This document shows positions 55,355 through 64,000 of a stretch of 64,000 nt of DNA, piece by piece. Made by a program: the position numbers and the translations under genes. How positions within the stretch are numbered: the first letter of the stretch is position 1; the number at the start of each line of letters is the position of its first letter. The stretch is from CAXMST01 sp963700785 (GTDB lineage: Bacteria > Actinomycetota > Thermoleophilia > Solirubrobacterales > 70-9), in NCBI GenBank assembly GCA_963700785.1, contig CAVOYZ010000018.1:1-64000 (forward strand). The letters run 5' to 3'. The notes beneath the pieces are model-generated. The model saw only the letters and a program-made list of their open reading frames with translations. It made no database searches and was not told where the DNA came from.

Positions 55355-56116
55355 CTAGCCGAGCGCCGCGAGGACCGCCGGCAACTGCTCGGCAACATCG
55401 CCGCCGAGCCGCACCGCGGCCTGCCGGTCATAGGGCGTCGAGCTCTGGGTGATGATCGCCACCCGGCCGCCGCCGGCGAGCGTCAGCTCGGGCAGGCCCG
55501 CGACCGGAAAGACCTCGAGCGAGGAGCCGACGCAGAGCATCAGGTCGGCTCCCTCGGCCAGCTCCCGGGCCCGCTCGATCGCCGCCTCCGGCAGCATCTC
55601 CCCGAACAGCACGACGTCCGGCTTGACCTTGCCCATGCAGGTGCTGCAGGTGGCGACCCCGTCCGACTCGAACAGCGCCTCGACCTCCTCCAGCCGCCAG
55701 CTTGCGCCGCAGGTCGTGCACGAGGAGGTCGCGATCGAACCATGGACCTCGACCACCTCGCCACTGCCCGCCCGGTGATGGAGCATGTCGATGTTCTGGG
55801 TGATCACCGCATCGAGCTTGCCCCGGGCCTCGAGCTCGACCAGAGCCTGATGGGCGGGGTTCGGGCGCTTGTCGCCGAGCTCGTGAAACCGCGGCCGGTA
55901 GAACTCCCAGAAGCCCTTCGTGTCCCGGTGGAAGGCGTCGATCGTCGCGACGTCCATCGGATCGACCTTGGTCCAGATGCCCTTCCCGGGGGTGCGGAAG
56001 TCGGGAATCCCGGAGGGGACCGAGATCCCGGCCCCGGTCAGCGCCACCACCCGCTCGGCTGAGCCGATCAGCTCGGCCAGTCGCTCGATCGCCGCCCGGT
56101 CGGCGCTGATCGCCAC
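55355..56116 (-). CDS. NAD-dependent protein deacylase, Sir2 family
   Basis: 253 residues. ALTGAGISVPSGIPDFRTPG is the NAD-binding signature, ITQNIDMLHHRAG the nicotinamide/ribose site, VEVHGS the catalytic His, and CTTC...CSTCMG the zinc ribbon. LCVGSSLEVFPVAGLP is the C-terminal NAD loop. It removes acyl groups from lysines, probably of metabolic enzymes such as acyl-CoA synthetases. Not identifiable as CobB in the strict sense. Downstream of the 3-hydroxyacyl-CoA dehydrogenase gene, separated by a 35-bp dyad. Confidence 0.9.
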   Translation of the reverse strand: MAISADRAAIERLAELIGSAERVVALTGAGISVPSGIPDFRTPGKGIWTKVDPMDVATIDAFHRDTKGFWEFYRPRFHELGDKRPNPAHQALVELEARGKLDAVITQNIDMLHHRAGSGEVVEVHGSIATSSCTTCGASWRLEEVEALFESDGVATCSTCMGKVKPDVVLFGEMLPEAAIERARELAEGADLMLCVGSSLEVFPVAGLPELTLAGGGRVAIITQSSTPYDRQAAVRLGGDVAEQLPAVLAALG

Positions 56117-56143
56117 GGTCTCAGGCGCCGGCCGGCGCCGAAC

Positions 56144-56178
56144 GCACGATTACCCACAAATGACGTGGGAAACGATGC
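56144..56178. repeat. 35-bp dyad repeat, copy 2 (3' flank of the fatty-acid oxidation gene)
   Basis: Arms 56144-56157 and 56165-56178, 7-base loop, same 14-7-14 architecture and same CCCAC/GTGGG core as 43464-43498. It starts 16 bases after the stop codon at 56195. Confidence 0.7.
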
Positions 56179-56194
56179 GCTCGTCGGCGGCGCG

Positions 56195-58196
56195 CTACTT
56201 GCCGGTCCATTTCGGGCTGCGCTTGCCGAGGAAGGCGGCGATCCCCTCCTTCGCATCGGCGGAGAAGAACGCGGCGGCGAAGCCGGCCTTCTCGGCCGCG
56301 ATTCCCTCGTCGAGATCGCCCTTGTGCGAGACGCGCTTGATCTCCCGCACCGCTACCGGGGCCTGACCGGCGAGCTTCCGCGCGAAGCCGATCGCCGTGT
56401 CGAACAGCTCGTGGTCGGGGACGAGATGGTTGACGAGCCCGTACTCGTAGGCCTCGCCGGCGGTGATCGCATCGCCGACGAGGTTCATCTCGAGCCCCTT
56501 CTGCGGACCGACCAGACGGGGCAGCCGCTGGGTGCCGCCGAAGCCGGGGATGATCCCGAGGTTGACCTCGGGCTGGCCGAAGACCGCCGACTCGGCGGCG
56601 ATCCTGATGTCGCAGGCCATCGCCAGCTCGCAGCCACCGCCGAAGGCGAGCGAGTTGACCGCGGCGATCGTGACGATGTTCTCGGTGCCGAGCTCGCGCA
56701 GCAGCCCGTGCCCGTCGTCGATCAGCCTCCTGCCGCCGGCCTCGTCCATCTGCGTGAACGCCTTGATGTCGGCGCCCGGCGGAGTAGACCAGCGGGATCG
56801 AGGAGGCGATCACCATCGCCCGCACCTCGCCGCCCGACTTGAGCTTCTCCCAGACCGTGCGGAGGTCGGCGAGCACCTGCGGGCTGATCGCGTTCATCGG
56901 CAGGTTCGCGAGCCAGGCGATCGCGACGTCGCCGCGCGTCTCGAGCTTGATCGTCTCGGTCTGATCGCCCTCGTCGGCGCGCGGGTAGGCGTAGAAGCCC
57001 TGCCCGGCTGCGAGCCCGAGCCGGCCCTGGGCGACGAGCCGCTTCAGCACCCGGGGAACCGTGAACCGGTCCGGATGGCGCTCGGCGAGCCCTTCGACCT
57101 TCTCGAGCACCTTGTCGAGGCCCTCGATGTCGGCCTTCCAGAACGGCGGGAACAGGCCCCGCCGCGGGTCGAGCCCGGCGCCGGCCATCATCCCGAGGTC
57201 GATCTCGCGGACCGTGCAGACGCCCTCCTCGAGGATCAGGCAGGCCTCGACCAGGGCCTTGAGCGAGAACATCTCGACCAGCTCCTCGACGTTCGGCTCG
57301 GCGTCGCCCTCGAGGGTCGGCTCGCCGTCCTTGTAGACGCCCTCCCCCCCGGTCTTGACCCCGAGCTTGCCCTCCGAGACGAGCTTCTGCATGCCGCCGT
57401 GGACGTAGAAACGATCGCCGTATGAGTCGCGCAGGTACTCGGCGACGTGCAGCACCGTGTCGAGGCCGAGGAAGTCGGTGAGGATGAACGGGCCCATCGG
57501 CGCCGCGTTCGCGGCGGCGATCCCCTCGTCGATCGCCTTGACCGAGAGGCCTCCGCTCTCCTGCTCGCGCCAGACCTCGGCGACCGAGGAGTTGAGGATC
57601 CGGTTGACGACGAACCCGGGGACCTCCTCGCAGACGATCGGCTGCTTCTTGATCCCCTGCGCGAAGTTGAGCGCGGCCGTGACCGTCGCCTCGGAGGTCT
57701 CCTCTCCGCGGACCAGCTCGAGCAGCGGCATCACCGAGGCCGGGTAGAAGAAGTGGAAGCCGATCACCTTGTCGGGGCGCTGCGTCGCCTCGGCCATCTC
57801 GGTGATCGACAGCGACGAGGTGTTCGAGCTGAGCACCGCGTGGCCGGGCGTGACCTCGTCGAGCTCGGCGAAGACCTGCTGCTTGATCTCCATCTTCTCC
57901 GGCGCCGCCTCGATCACGAAGTCGACGTCGCCGAAGTCGGCGTAGTCGGTCGCCCCGTGGATCCGGCCGATCACCTCCTCGAGCCGGGCCTCAGCCTGCT
58001 CGGCGGTGAGCTTCTCCTTCGAGACGAGCTTGTCGAGCTGGCCCTTGGTCACCTCGCGAGCCTTCTCGAGGCCGTGATCGACGAACTTGCGGTCGATGTC
58101 CTTGAGAACGACATCGATGTCGGCGGCGGCGATCGCCTGGGCGATCTCTCCGCCCATCGTTCCGGCACCGACCACTGCAGCTTTGAAGACGAACAT
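56195..58196 (-). CDS. 3-hydroxyacyl-CoA dehydrogenase/enoyl-CoA hydratase fusion, frameshifted
   Basis: About 666 residues after repair. Residues 1-390 form the dehydrogenase: VVGAGTMGGEIAQAI (NAD), SSNTSSLSITEMA, GFHFFYPASVMPLLELV and FVVNRILNSSVAE, with a second C-terminal dehydrogenase domain. The hydratase occupies about residues 430-666: NSLAFGGGCELAMACDIR (oxyanion/CoA), FGQPEVNLGIIPGFGGTQRLPRL with the catalytic Glu. The domain order is the reverse of FadB. One extra base near 56778 breaks the frame between YSAG and ADIKAFTQ; length is 3n+1. Start ATG 58196 with GGAGAG upstream. Related to archaeal/actinobacterial crotonyl-CoA hydratase/3-hydroxybutyryl-CoA dehydrogenases. Confidence 0.9.
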
Positions 58197-58241
58197 CTCT
58201 CTCCGATCGTGAGATTTGAAGCGGGTCGGAGGGTACTAGCT

Positions 58242-58257
58242 GACTGACCAGTCAGTC
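58242..58257. promoter_or_regulatory. TetR-type operator upstream of the fatty-acid oxidation gene
   Basis: GACTGAC-CA-GTCAGTC, perfect 7-base arms, 46 bases before the ATG at 58196 and overlapping the last codon of the SRPBCC gene. The TGACTGACCAGTCAGT form is typical of operators for TetR regulators of fatty-acid degradation. No TetR gene is in the window. Confidence 0.6.
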
Positions 58258-58729
58258 GCTGGGCCGGACCGGGACCCGGGCCGCCGCCTCGGCCCGGAGG
58301 CCGGCCAGCGACCGCTGCAGCGAGCCCCGCATCTGCGAGCGAATGAAGAGGCGATCGGTCAGCGCGGCGAGCGGCCCGCCCTCGTGCAGCTGATAGCGCT
58401 GCGTCTGGGTGACCAGGGTCCTGCGGCCCTCGTCGCCCGCCGGCATCATCTCGAACCGCGTCTCGAGCTCGCCGGCCGAGCCGGGATCGCTGTAGGAGAT
58501 CCGGTGCAGTCGTCGCGGCTCGTGCGCGAGGACCCGCTCGCGGACCGTGCCGCGGCCGGCCGGGGTCGATTCCCAGACCAGCGTGCCCCCCTGCTCCGGA
58601 TAGCCGTCACTCGGCCGATCCGCGGGCGAAGCCGTCGACCCAGCTCCGCCAGCTCGCCGGGTCGAAGTAGAGCTCCCAGACCTCGGCCAGCGGGGCCGCG
58701 ATCTCGACCTCGCCGCCGACCTCGGCCAT
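58252..58729 (-). CDS. SRPBCC (polyketide-cyclase/START-like) protein, frameshifted
   Basis: About 158 residues after repair. The N-terminus VGGEVEIAAPLAEVWELYFDPASWRSWVDGF is the classic SRPBCC opening (PxxxVWxxxxDP..W). After one extra base near 58622 it continues SDGYPEQGGTLVWESTPAGRG in the next frame and ends RVPVRPSD. Length is 3n+1. The start ATG overlaps the padR stop as ATGA. Such proteins bind hydrophobic ligands; the pairing with PadR suggests the PadR controls it. Function otherwise unknown. Confidence 0.75.
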
Positions 58730-59184
58730 CAGCCGTAGATCTCGCGCTTGATCAGGATGATCGTCTGCGCCATCGTCTCCAGGAACGGCTCGAGCTCGGT
58801 CCGCAAGCGGTCGTACTCGTCGCGGCCCGAGTCGGTGATCGAGTAGAAGCGGCGGGTGCGCTTGTCGGGATGCTCCCACTGGCCCTCGATCTTGCCGTCG
58901 GCCTCGAGCTGGCGGAGCAGCGGGTACATCGTGTTCGGGTTGACCGACATCACCCCACCGGTGATCTCCTCGATCTCCTCGATCAGGCGGTTGCCGTAGG
59001 CCGGCTCCCGCTGAATCAGGTGCAGGACGAGGAGCGGAAAGACGTCGCGACGCCGCAACTCGCCGCCAAACACGTCCGAGGCCCTGCCCGCCGGCCGGCC
59101 CCGGCGCCGGCCGCGAGGGCGCTCCGCCACGCGCGCCGCCTCCGCGGCCGCCTCGGCGACGGGCTTTGATCGCCGTTCCGCCAT
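58729..59184 (-). CDS. PadR-family transcriptional regulator
   Basis: 151 residues. After an Arg/Ala-rich N-terminal extension, the winged helix (FPLLVLHLIQREPAYGNRLIEEIEEITGGVMSVNPNTMYPLLRQLEADGKIEG) is standard PadR, including the YPLLxxLExxG recognition segment; the C-terminal dimerisation helix follows. The ATG has TAAGGT 6 bases upstream (leaderless). It precedes one SRPBCC gene and diverges from another, so it probably represses this pair. Ligand unknown. Confidence 0.88.
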   Translation of the reverse strand: MAERRSKPVAEAAAEAARVAERPRGRRRGRPAGRASDVFGGELRRRDVFPLLVLHLIQREPAYGNRLIEEIEEITGGVMSVNPNTMYPLLRQLEADGKIEGQWEHPDKRTRRFYSITDSGRDEYDRLRTELEPFLETMAQTIILIKREIYG

Positions 59185-59297
59185 GACTGAACCTTATGCC
59201 CTGGCGGACCCGGCTCAACGGGCCGGGCTTGACGGCGCCGAAGCCGATGTGGGATCTTCGCGCGGAATCAACACCGACCGAAGCGAGAGGAGGCGGA

Positions 59298-59824
59298 GTG
59301 GCACAGCGGTTCTCAGCCGAGATCTGGACCGACTGGGCGCAGACCAGGATCTTCGACTACCTCGCCGACTTCCGCAACCTCCCGCAATGGCACCCGACCG
59401 TCGAGGAGTGCGAGCTGCTGACGATCGACCCCTACTTCCGCAACGCCCGGCACCTGGTCCGGGGCCGAATCGCGGGCCGCCGGATCGAGGCCGAGATCGT
59501 CACCACCGAGCTCGAGCGGCCACGACTGCTGGTCGCGACCGCGGCAAACGCCGCCGCCCAGACGACCGACCGCTTCGACCTCGGCCGCGCCGAGGGCGAG
59601 CAGGTCTCGGTCACCTACCGGACCGAGCTGCAGCTGAACGCCCCCTGCGGGTGATCGGGCCGCTGATGGTGCCGGCGCTGACCAGCGCCTGGGGGGCCGC
59701 CGCAGCCGGGCTCGAGCGGGTCATGAACGGCGGCGCCGCGGCCTGGACTGACGTCGAGACCGCGCCCAGGGTTAAGGCGATCGGCGAGGAGACCGATATG
59801 GAGTTCGTGGGATCTCACCGGTGA
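59298..59824 (+). CDS. second SRPBCC-family protein, frameshifted
   Basis: About 175 residues after repair. FSAEIWTDWAQTRIFDYLADFRNLPQWHPTVEECELL is the SRPBCC N-terminus. The frame ends early at TGA 59652-59654; inserting one C in the run at about 59645 gives NAPLRVIGPLMVPALTSAW and a stop at 59822-59824. Length is 3n+2, as for one deletion. GTG 59298 has GGAGG 4-6 bases upstream. It is divergent from padR. Overlaps the next gene's start as GTGA. Confidence 0.72.
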
Positions 59825-61536
59825 CAGCCACTGCCCCTGTGCTTTTCGCGCTCGCCGCGATCGTCGCGGTCGGCCTCGGGCTGGGCGCGGCCTCGGCGCA
59901 GGCCGGCCTCAGCGGAGCCGCCAAGCGCGAGACGAAGGCCGCGATCGAGGGAGCGCGGCCTGGAACCGGTGAAGGTGAGCTGCAGGCAGGTCGGCAAGCG
60001 CGGAAGCGACGGCGCCCGCTGCCACTGGGTAGCTGCGGAGCGCCGCGGCAGCAAGAGCCTCTCCTGCCGCGGGACCAGTGAGCTGCGCTCGGCACGCGCG
60101 AGGCTGCGCTTCAAGCGGTCCGGCTGCCGCAAGGACGGCGGCGCGACCGGCCTCAACAAGACGATGCCCGACCGGCTGGCGAAGAAGGGCCTCGAGGCGA
60201 CCGACGCGTTCTGCTGGGGCCTGCTCGGGCGCGGCTTCAACTGCAGCTTCGAGGCGCGCAAGTTCGCCGACCGCACCTACGACTGCAGCGGCACGCACCT
60301 TCTACCGGAAGCGCTTCCGGATTCGCAAGCGGAACTGCACCGTGAACGCCGCCGCAACCGCGGCTCAGACCGGTCTCGCATCGACGCTGGCCGCCTCCGG
60401 CCTGAGTCGGCCCGAGATCCGCTGCCGCGAGTCCGGAGGGGGCTGGAAGTGCGACTGGCGCGCCTATCGAAGCTCCGCCGGCTGGACCTACCACTGCGAG
60501 GGCGCGCCTCGGCCGCAGCCCCGAGGCGACTTCCAGATCGACCCGTGCCGGCTTCGCGCGCACCGGATCGATCGCCCCGTGGCAGCGCCAACCCCGCGCT
60601 CCACTTCGGCATCAACGAGGCCTGGGGGCAGGAGCTGGGCGAGCTCAACCGCGCCGGTCGTCTCGGCGGCGACACGCTGCGGACGAACCTCACCTGGGCC
60701 GAGCGTCGAGCCCACCCAGGGCGCAGTACAACTGGGGCGCATTCGACGCGCTCTACTCGCGGATCCTCGCCTCCGGCGCGCGGCCCCTGTTCATCGTCAC
60801 CGGCGCCCCGTGCTGGGCGGCGCAGACGCCCGGCTGCACGAAGTCCGGGCACTACCCGCCGGCTCCCGCCTTCGACAGCGCCTGGAGTGACTTCGTCGCC
60901 GCGGCGGCCGCACGCTACCCGCAGGCGCGCGGGATCGAGGTCTGGAACGAGCCCAACTTCGCGGCCTTCTACGCCGGCGGCCCCGACCCCGAGCGCTACG
61001 CGAAGCTCCTCCGGCTCGCCTACGCCGCGGTCAAGTCGGTCGCACCCCAGATGCCGGTGATCAGCGGTGGCCTCGCCGCCTTCACCAAGAACGGCAAGGG
61101 CGCGATGCGCTACGACAAGTTCCTGCGCCGGGTGCTCGCCGCCGGGGCGGCGACGAGCGCCGACGCGATCGGCCACCACGCCTACAGCGGCCGGCTGCTG
61201 CGGGACGGGCACGTGGACGGGCTCCGACTGCAGCTCGCCGAGCTCAAGGACGTGATGGTCGACTTCGGCGCCGAGCAGCTGCCCTTCTGGATCACCGAGA
61301 CCGGGGTCAGCACGGCCGACAAGAAGATCGACCAGAAGGCGCAGGCGAAGACCGACGTCAGGGCCTACAAGATGCTCCGCAAGACGCCCGGGGTCGAGAC
61401 CGTGATCGTGCATCGCTGGCGCGACCAGCCCGGCAAGGGCGCGGAGTCCGGCTACGGCCTGACGACCCGCAAGGGCAAGGCCAAGAAGGCGCTCTGCGCC
61501 CTGGCCAAGGCTCGCGGTCGCAGCTGCCCGAAGTGA
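59821..61536 (+). CDS. secreted clan-A glycoside hydrolase (GH39/GH5-like) with Cys-rich repeats, multiply frameshifted
   Basis: About 570 residues after repair. GTG 59821 opens a signal peptide (FALAAIVAVGLGLGAASAQA). Three ~65-residue repeats, each with four Cys, follow (about 59890-60545). The catalytic part begins PALHFGINEAWGQ and runs through YNWGAFDALYSRILASGARPLFIV, RGIEVWNEPNF (acid/base Glu) and PFWITETGVST (nucleophile Glu), to a Lys/Arg-rich end. Five indels are needed: near 59950, 60297, 60580, 60704 and 60723 (net zero mod 3). The dense errors might mean a decaying gene, but the intact blocks and similar errors next door favour poor sequence. Substrate unknown. Confidence 0.7.
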
Positions 61537-61695
61537 GCCGGCCCAACCCCGCGGATTCGGAAGGCCGGGGGTGCTTGTGATGAGCGGCACAGACAGCGGT
61601 GCCGGCTCGGCGTAGCTTCCAGCGTGTGAGCGAAGCGGCCAGGAGGCGTGGAGATGCAACTCGGCGGGTGGATCGACCGCGGCTATGATCGCGCC
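61537..61695. other. 159-bp gap
   Basis: No gene. Contains AGGAGG at 61641 upstream of an in-frame ATG 61654, and TATGAT (61684-61689), exactly 6 bases before ATG 61696. Either could set the start of the next gene. Confidence 0.5.
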
Positions 61696-64000
61696 ATGGA
61701 CCCAGGGCGGGCCGTATGCGCTGGCTGCGGGGCTGAGAACGAGCTTTCCGCGAACTTCTGCACTGCCTGCGGCGCGGAGCTGAGCAGGACCTGCGCTTCG
61801 TGTGGGGAGCCGATCGAGCCGGCCGCTCGGTTCTGCAGCAGCTGCGGGGCTCCAGCGCCGGGTAACGATCGACCGCCTCGCGAGGGTGGCTCCGCCCACC
61901 CCGAGGAGCGCCGAGAGGTCTCGATCCTGTTCGCTGACTTGGTCGGGTTCACGGCCGCCGCCCAGGGGGCCGACCCGGAGTTGATCAAGACGGCTGTGGT
62001 CGGCGGCCTGCGGCGCTTGGCGGAGGAGATAACCCGGCACGGCGGCCACCTCGACAAGTTCATCGGCGACAACGCGATGGGGATCTTTGGTGCGCCCTTG
62101 GCGCACGAAGACGATCCCGAACGCGCTGTCCGCGCCGGGCTTGCAATGCAACGGGCGATGGTCGAGGTCAACGCGGAACTGCCGGAGAGCCTGCCGGACT
62201 TCGAACTGCGGGTCGGAATCAACTCCGGCGAGGTATTGGCGGGGCATGTGGGACAGGGCTACACGGTGATCGGGGGCGCGGTCAACCTCGCCTCTCGCCT
62301 TGAGAAGGCCTGTCGGGCGGGCGAGGTTCTGGTCGGCGAGCGTACCTGGAGACGCACGCAGGGCCGGATCGACTATCGCCCGGTCGAGCCGCTTGTTCTC
62401 CCCGGCCTGGACGAACCCGTGATTGCCTACGAGGCGATCGAGCCGGCAGACATCGCCGCATCGCCGCCCCGTCGGGTATCGCAGCTGATCGGTCGGGCCC
62501 CTGAGCTCGAGTTGCTGCGGGCCGCAGCCGCAGCCGCCGATCGACGGCCGCATCTGGTCACCGTGCTGGGGGAGGCGGGAATCGGCAAGACCCGTCTGTT
62601 CGACGAGCTGGTTGAGAGTCTGCGCGAGACCGAGCGCTCCCCCCGCGTGCTCCGCGGACACTGCCCGGCCTATGCGGCGGGCGGCGCCCTCTGGCCCTTC
62701 CGCGAGCTTCTCGCGGAAGAGCTCGGGCTGCGCTCGGCCGAGGAAACAACCCACTCGCCGCTATTCCTCGACCGCCTCAGAGCGCTGCTCTCCGACGCGG
62801 ATACCGCCGCCCCGGAGGGACCGGAGCAACTCGCGGCGGGCGTCGGCGCCGCGTTCGGTCTCGCCGGCGAGGGGTCGGGACCCGACCGGGACCCCAAGGA
62901 ACGGCGTGACCGGCTGTTTGCCGGGATGAAGGCCACGATCGAGGCGCTGGCGGCCCAGCAGCCGCTGGTGATCGGGATCGACGATCTCCAGTGGGCGGAC
63001 GACACGACCCTCGAACTGATCGAACACCTCAGTCGATCGGCTCGGGGCGCCGTGCTGATCGTCTGCATGGCGCGGGAGGAACTGCTCGATCGGCGCCCCC
63101 AGTGGGGCGCGGGGCGCCGACCGGCGACGACGATGCGGCTCGGGCCGCTCGACCGGGCCGGGACGCGCGAGCTGATCGCGGCCCTGCTCAGCGAGGCCGG
63201 TGCCGCGACTGATCCGGCGCTGATCGAGCGACTGGCGGAGCGGTCCGGGGGAAACCCGCTCTTCGCCGAGGAGATGGCGAGGCACCTCCCGGACGAGGAT
63301 CGAATCGAGTTGGCGCCGCTACCGGAGACCGTCCAGGCCGTACTCGCCGCCCAGCTCGACGGGCTAGAGCGGGCCGAGCGCCAGCTCCTGGAGCACGCCT
63401 CGGTAGTCGGCGAGCGCTTCTGGGAGAGCACGCTGCGCGACTACTCCGACGAGGCGGGAATCGAGCTCCGCGGCACGCTCGCCCGGGTTCGCGACCTGGA
63501 TCTGATCATCGCAACCGTCGAGAGCCGGCTCGGCGAAGACCAGGAATACTGCTTCCGCCACTCGCTGATCCAGGAAGTCGCGTACGCGCGGATCCCGAAG
63601 GCGGTGCGGGCCCACAAGCATGCGCAGATCGGTGCAGATCTCGAGCGGGTGGGTGGCGAGGAGATGATCGCGATCGCCGCACACCACTTCGACCGTGCCT
63701 GCCGGACCGGCTTCGAGACCGGCCAGGACGCGGAGTTCCTCGAGCGGGTTGCGGCGGGGGCGCTCCGGACGCTCGAGACGGCCGGCGACGCGGCCGCCTC
63801 GGTGCACTCGGCCTCCGAGGCGCTCGACCTCTACGAGTCGGCGCTCGAGCTCGGCGACCCCGACCCGACCACCCGCCTTCGGATCGCCGAGAAGCTCGGC
63901 GACGAAGCGCTTCTGATCGGCCGCAGCGACCGCGCTCTCGACGCCTGGCGCAGCTGCCTGGAGAAGCTCGATCCCGAAACGCCCGCCTTCGCGGCGACGG
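61696..64000 (+). CDS. zinc-ribbon class III cyclase with AAA/NB-ARC-like ATPase and TPR region, partial
   Basis: Open to the right edge, at least 768 residues. Two zinc ribbons (CAGCGAEN...CTACGAEL and CASCGEPI...CSSCGAPA) precede the cyclase: SILFADLVGFT, KFIGDNAMGIFG (metal Asp), LRVGINSGEVLAGHVG, YTVIGGAVNLASRLE. The usual Asp before VN is replaced (GGAVN), so activity or specificity may be altered. About residues 275-650 hold an ATPase with LGEAGIGKTRLFDEL (Walker A) and IGIDDLQWADDTTL (Walker B), then helical repeats (YESALELGDPDPTTRLRI...). This is the large regulator type common in actinobacteria. ATG 61696 follows TATGAT by 6 bases; ATG 61654 with AGGAGG is the alternative. Confidence 0.85.
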   Translation, partial: MDPGRAVCAGCGAENELSANFCTACGAELSRTCASCGEPIEPAARFCSSCGAPAPGNDRPPREGGSAHPEERREVSILFADLVGFTAAAQGADPELIKTAVVGGLRRLAEEITRHGGHLDKFIGDNAMGIFGAPLAHEDDPERAVRAGLAMQRAMVEVNAELPESLPDFELRVGINSGEVLAGHVGQGYTVIGGAVNLASRLEKACRAGEVLVGERTWRRTQGRIDYRPVEPLVLPGLDEPVIAYEAIEPADIAASPPRRVSQLIGRAPELELLRAAAAAADRRPHLVTVLGEAGIGKTRLFDELVESLRETERSPRVLRGHCPAYAAGGALWPFRELLAEELGLRSAEETTHSPLFLDRLRALLSDADTAAPEGPEQLAAGVGAAFGLAGEGSGPDRDPKERRDRLFAGMKATIEALAAQQPLVIGIDDLQWADDTTLELIEHLSRSARGAVLIVCMAREELLDRRPQWGAGRRPATTMRLGPLDRAGTRELIAALLSEAGAATDPALIERLAERSGGNPLFAEEMARHLPDEDRIELAPLPETVQAVLAAQLDGLERAERQLLEHASVVGERFWESTLRDYSDEAGIELRGTLARVRDLDLIIATVESRLGEDQEYCFRHSLIQEVAYARIPKAVRAHKHAQIGADLERVGGEEMIAIAAHHFDRACRTGFETGQDAEFLERVAAGALRTLETAGDAAASVHSASEALDLYESALELGDPDPTTRLRIAEKLGDEALLIGRSDRALDAWRSCLEKLDPETPAFAAT

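Noticed and set aside
56121..56194. Frame of the FadB-like gene running to 56121
   Set aside because: Beyond the frameshift the frame is Arg-rich; the hydratase domain is in the other frame and stops at 56195.
60277..62754. 825-codon - strand frame opposite the GH and cyclase genes
   Set aside because: The + strand has catalytic WNEPN, ITETG, zinc ribbons and Walker motifs; the - frame has none.

Overview
The window is about 70% G+C, tightly packed, and dominated by genes with GTG/ATG/TTG starts that are often read from leaderless transcripts. The gene content suggests an actinobacterium of the class Thermoleophilia (Solirubrobacterales-like): CarD, DisA, a baeRF/VLRF1 protein, DUF3159, and secreted proteins with terminal 'TTIDSGPxGT' modules. 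This placement is inferred from content; no rRNA or marker tree is available here.

Layout. (1) 1-1.8 kb: 3' end of a tRNA (probably Thr), a small lipoprotein, a small hypothetical protein and a methyltransferase. (2) 1.9-10.2 kb, + strand: the most unusual locus, a translationally coupled operon of a holo-ACP-synthase-like protein, a carrier protein with a non-canonical attachment motif, an acyl-CoA-dehydrogenase-like flavoprotein, an amino acid:[carrier protein] ligase (a stand-alone seryl-tRNA-synthetase-like enzyme), a DUF1839 protein and a 1462-residue fusion of a GH2 glycosidase with two alpha/beta hydrolase domains. It looks like a pathway that loads an amino acid on a carrier protein, modifies it there and unloads it. 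(3) 10.3-47.5 kb, almost entirely - strand: a housekeeping block which, read on the - strand, runs tilS-hpt-ftsH-folP-folB-folK-coaX-dus-lysS-clpC-radA-disA-carD-ispD-ispF-cysS-rlmB-sigH. This is close to the order of the equivalent Bacillus subtilis region. Insertions include greA, a lipoyl-E3 type pyruvate dehydrogenase operon (aceE-aceF-lpd), a baeRF protein, acyl-CoA enzymes, a PHP phosphatase and a secreted beta-propeller-like protein. (4) 47.6-51.7 kb, - strand: MerR-like/class III cyclase, acyltransferase, epimerase and two coiled-coil proteins, probably one lipid-linked operon. (5) 52-64 kb, mixed: a multidomain peptidoglycan hydrolase, sirtuin, a 3-hydroxyacyl-CoA dehydrogenase/enoyl-CoA hydratase fusion behind a TetR-type operator, PadR with two SRPBCC proteins, a secreted clan-A glycoside hydrolase with Cys-rich repeats, and a zinc-ribbon/cyclase/AAA protein running off the right edge.

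Data quality. At least twelve single-base indels interrupt otherwise intact genes, including essential ones (clpC, lpd). Seven of them lie between 56.7 and 60.8 kb. I read these as consensus errors rather than pseudogenes and annotate the restored genes across them. Several -10-like TANNNT hexamers lie exactly 6-7 bases before start codons, and I used this to decide starts.
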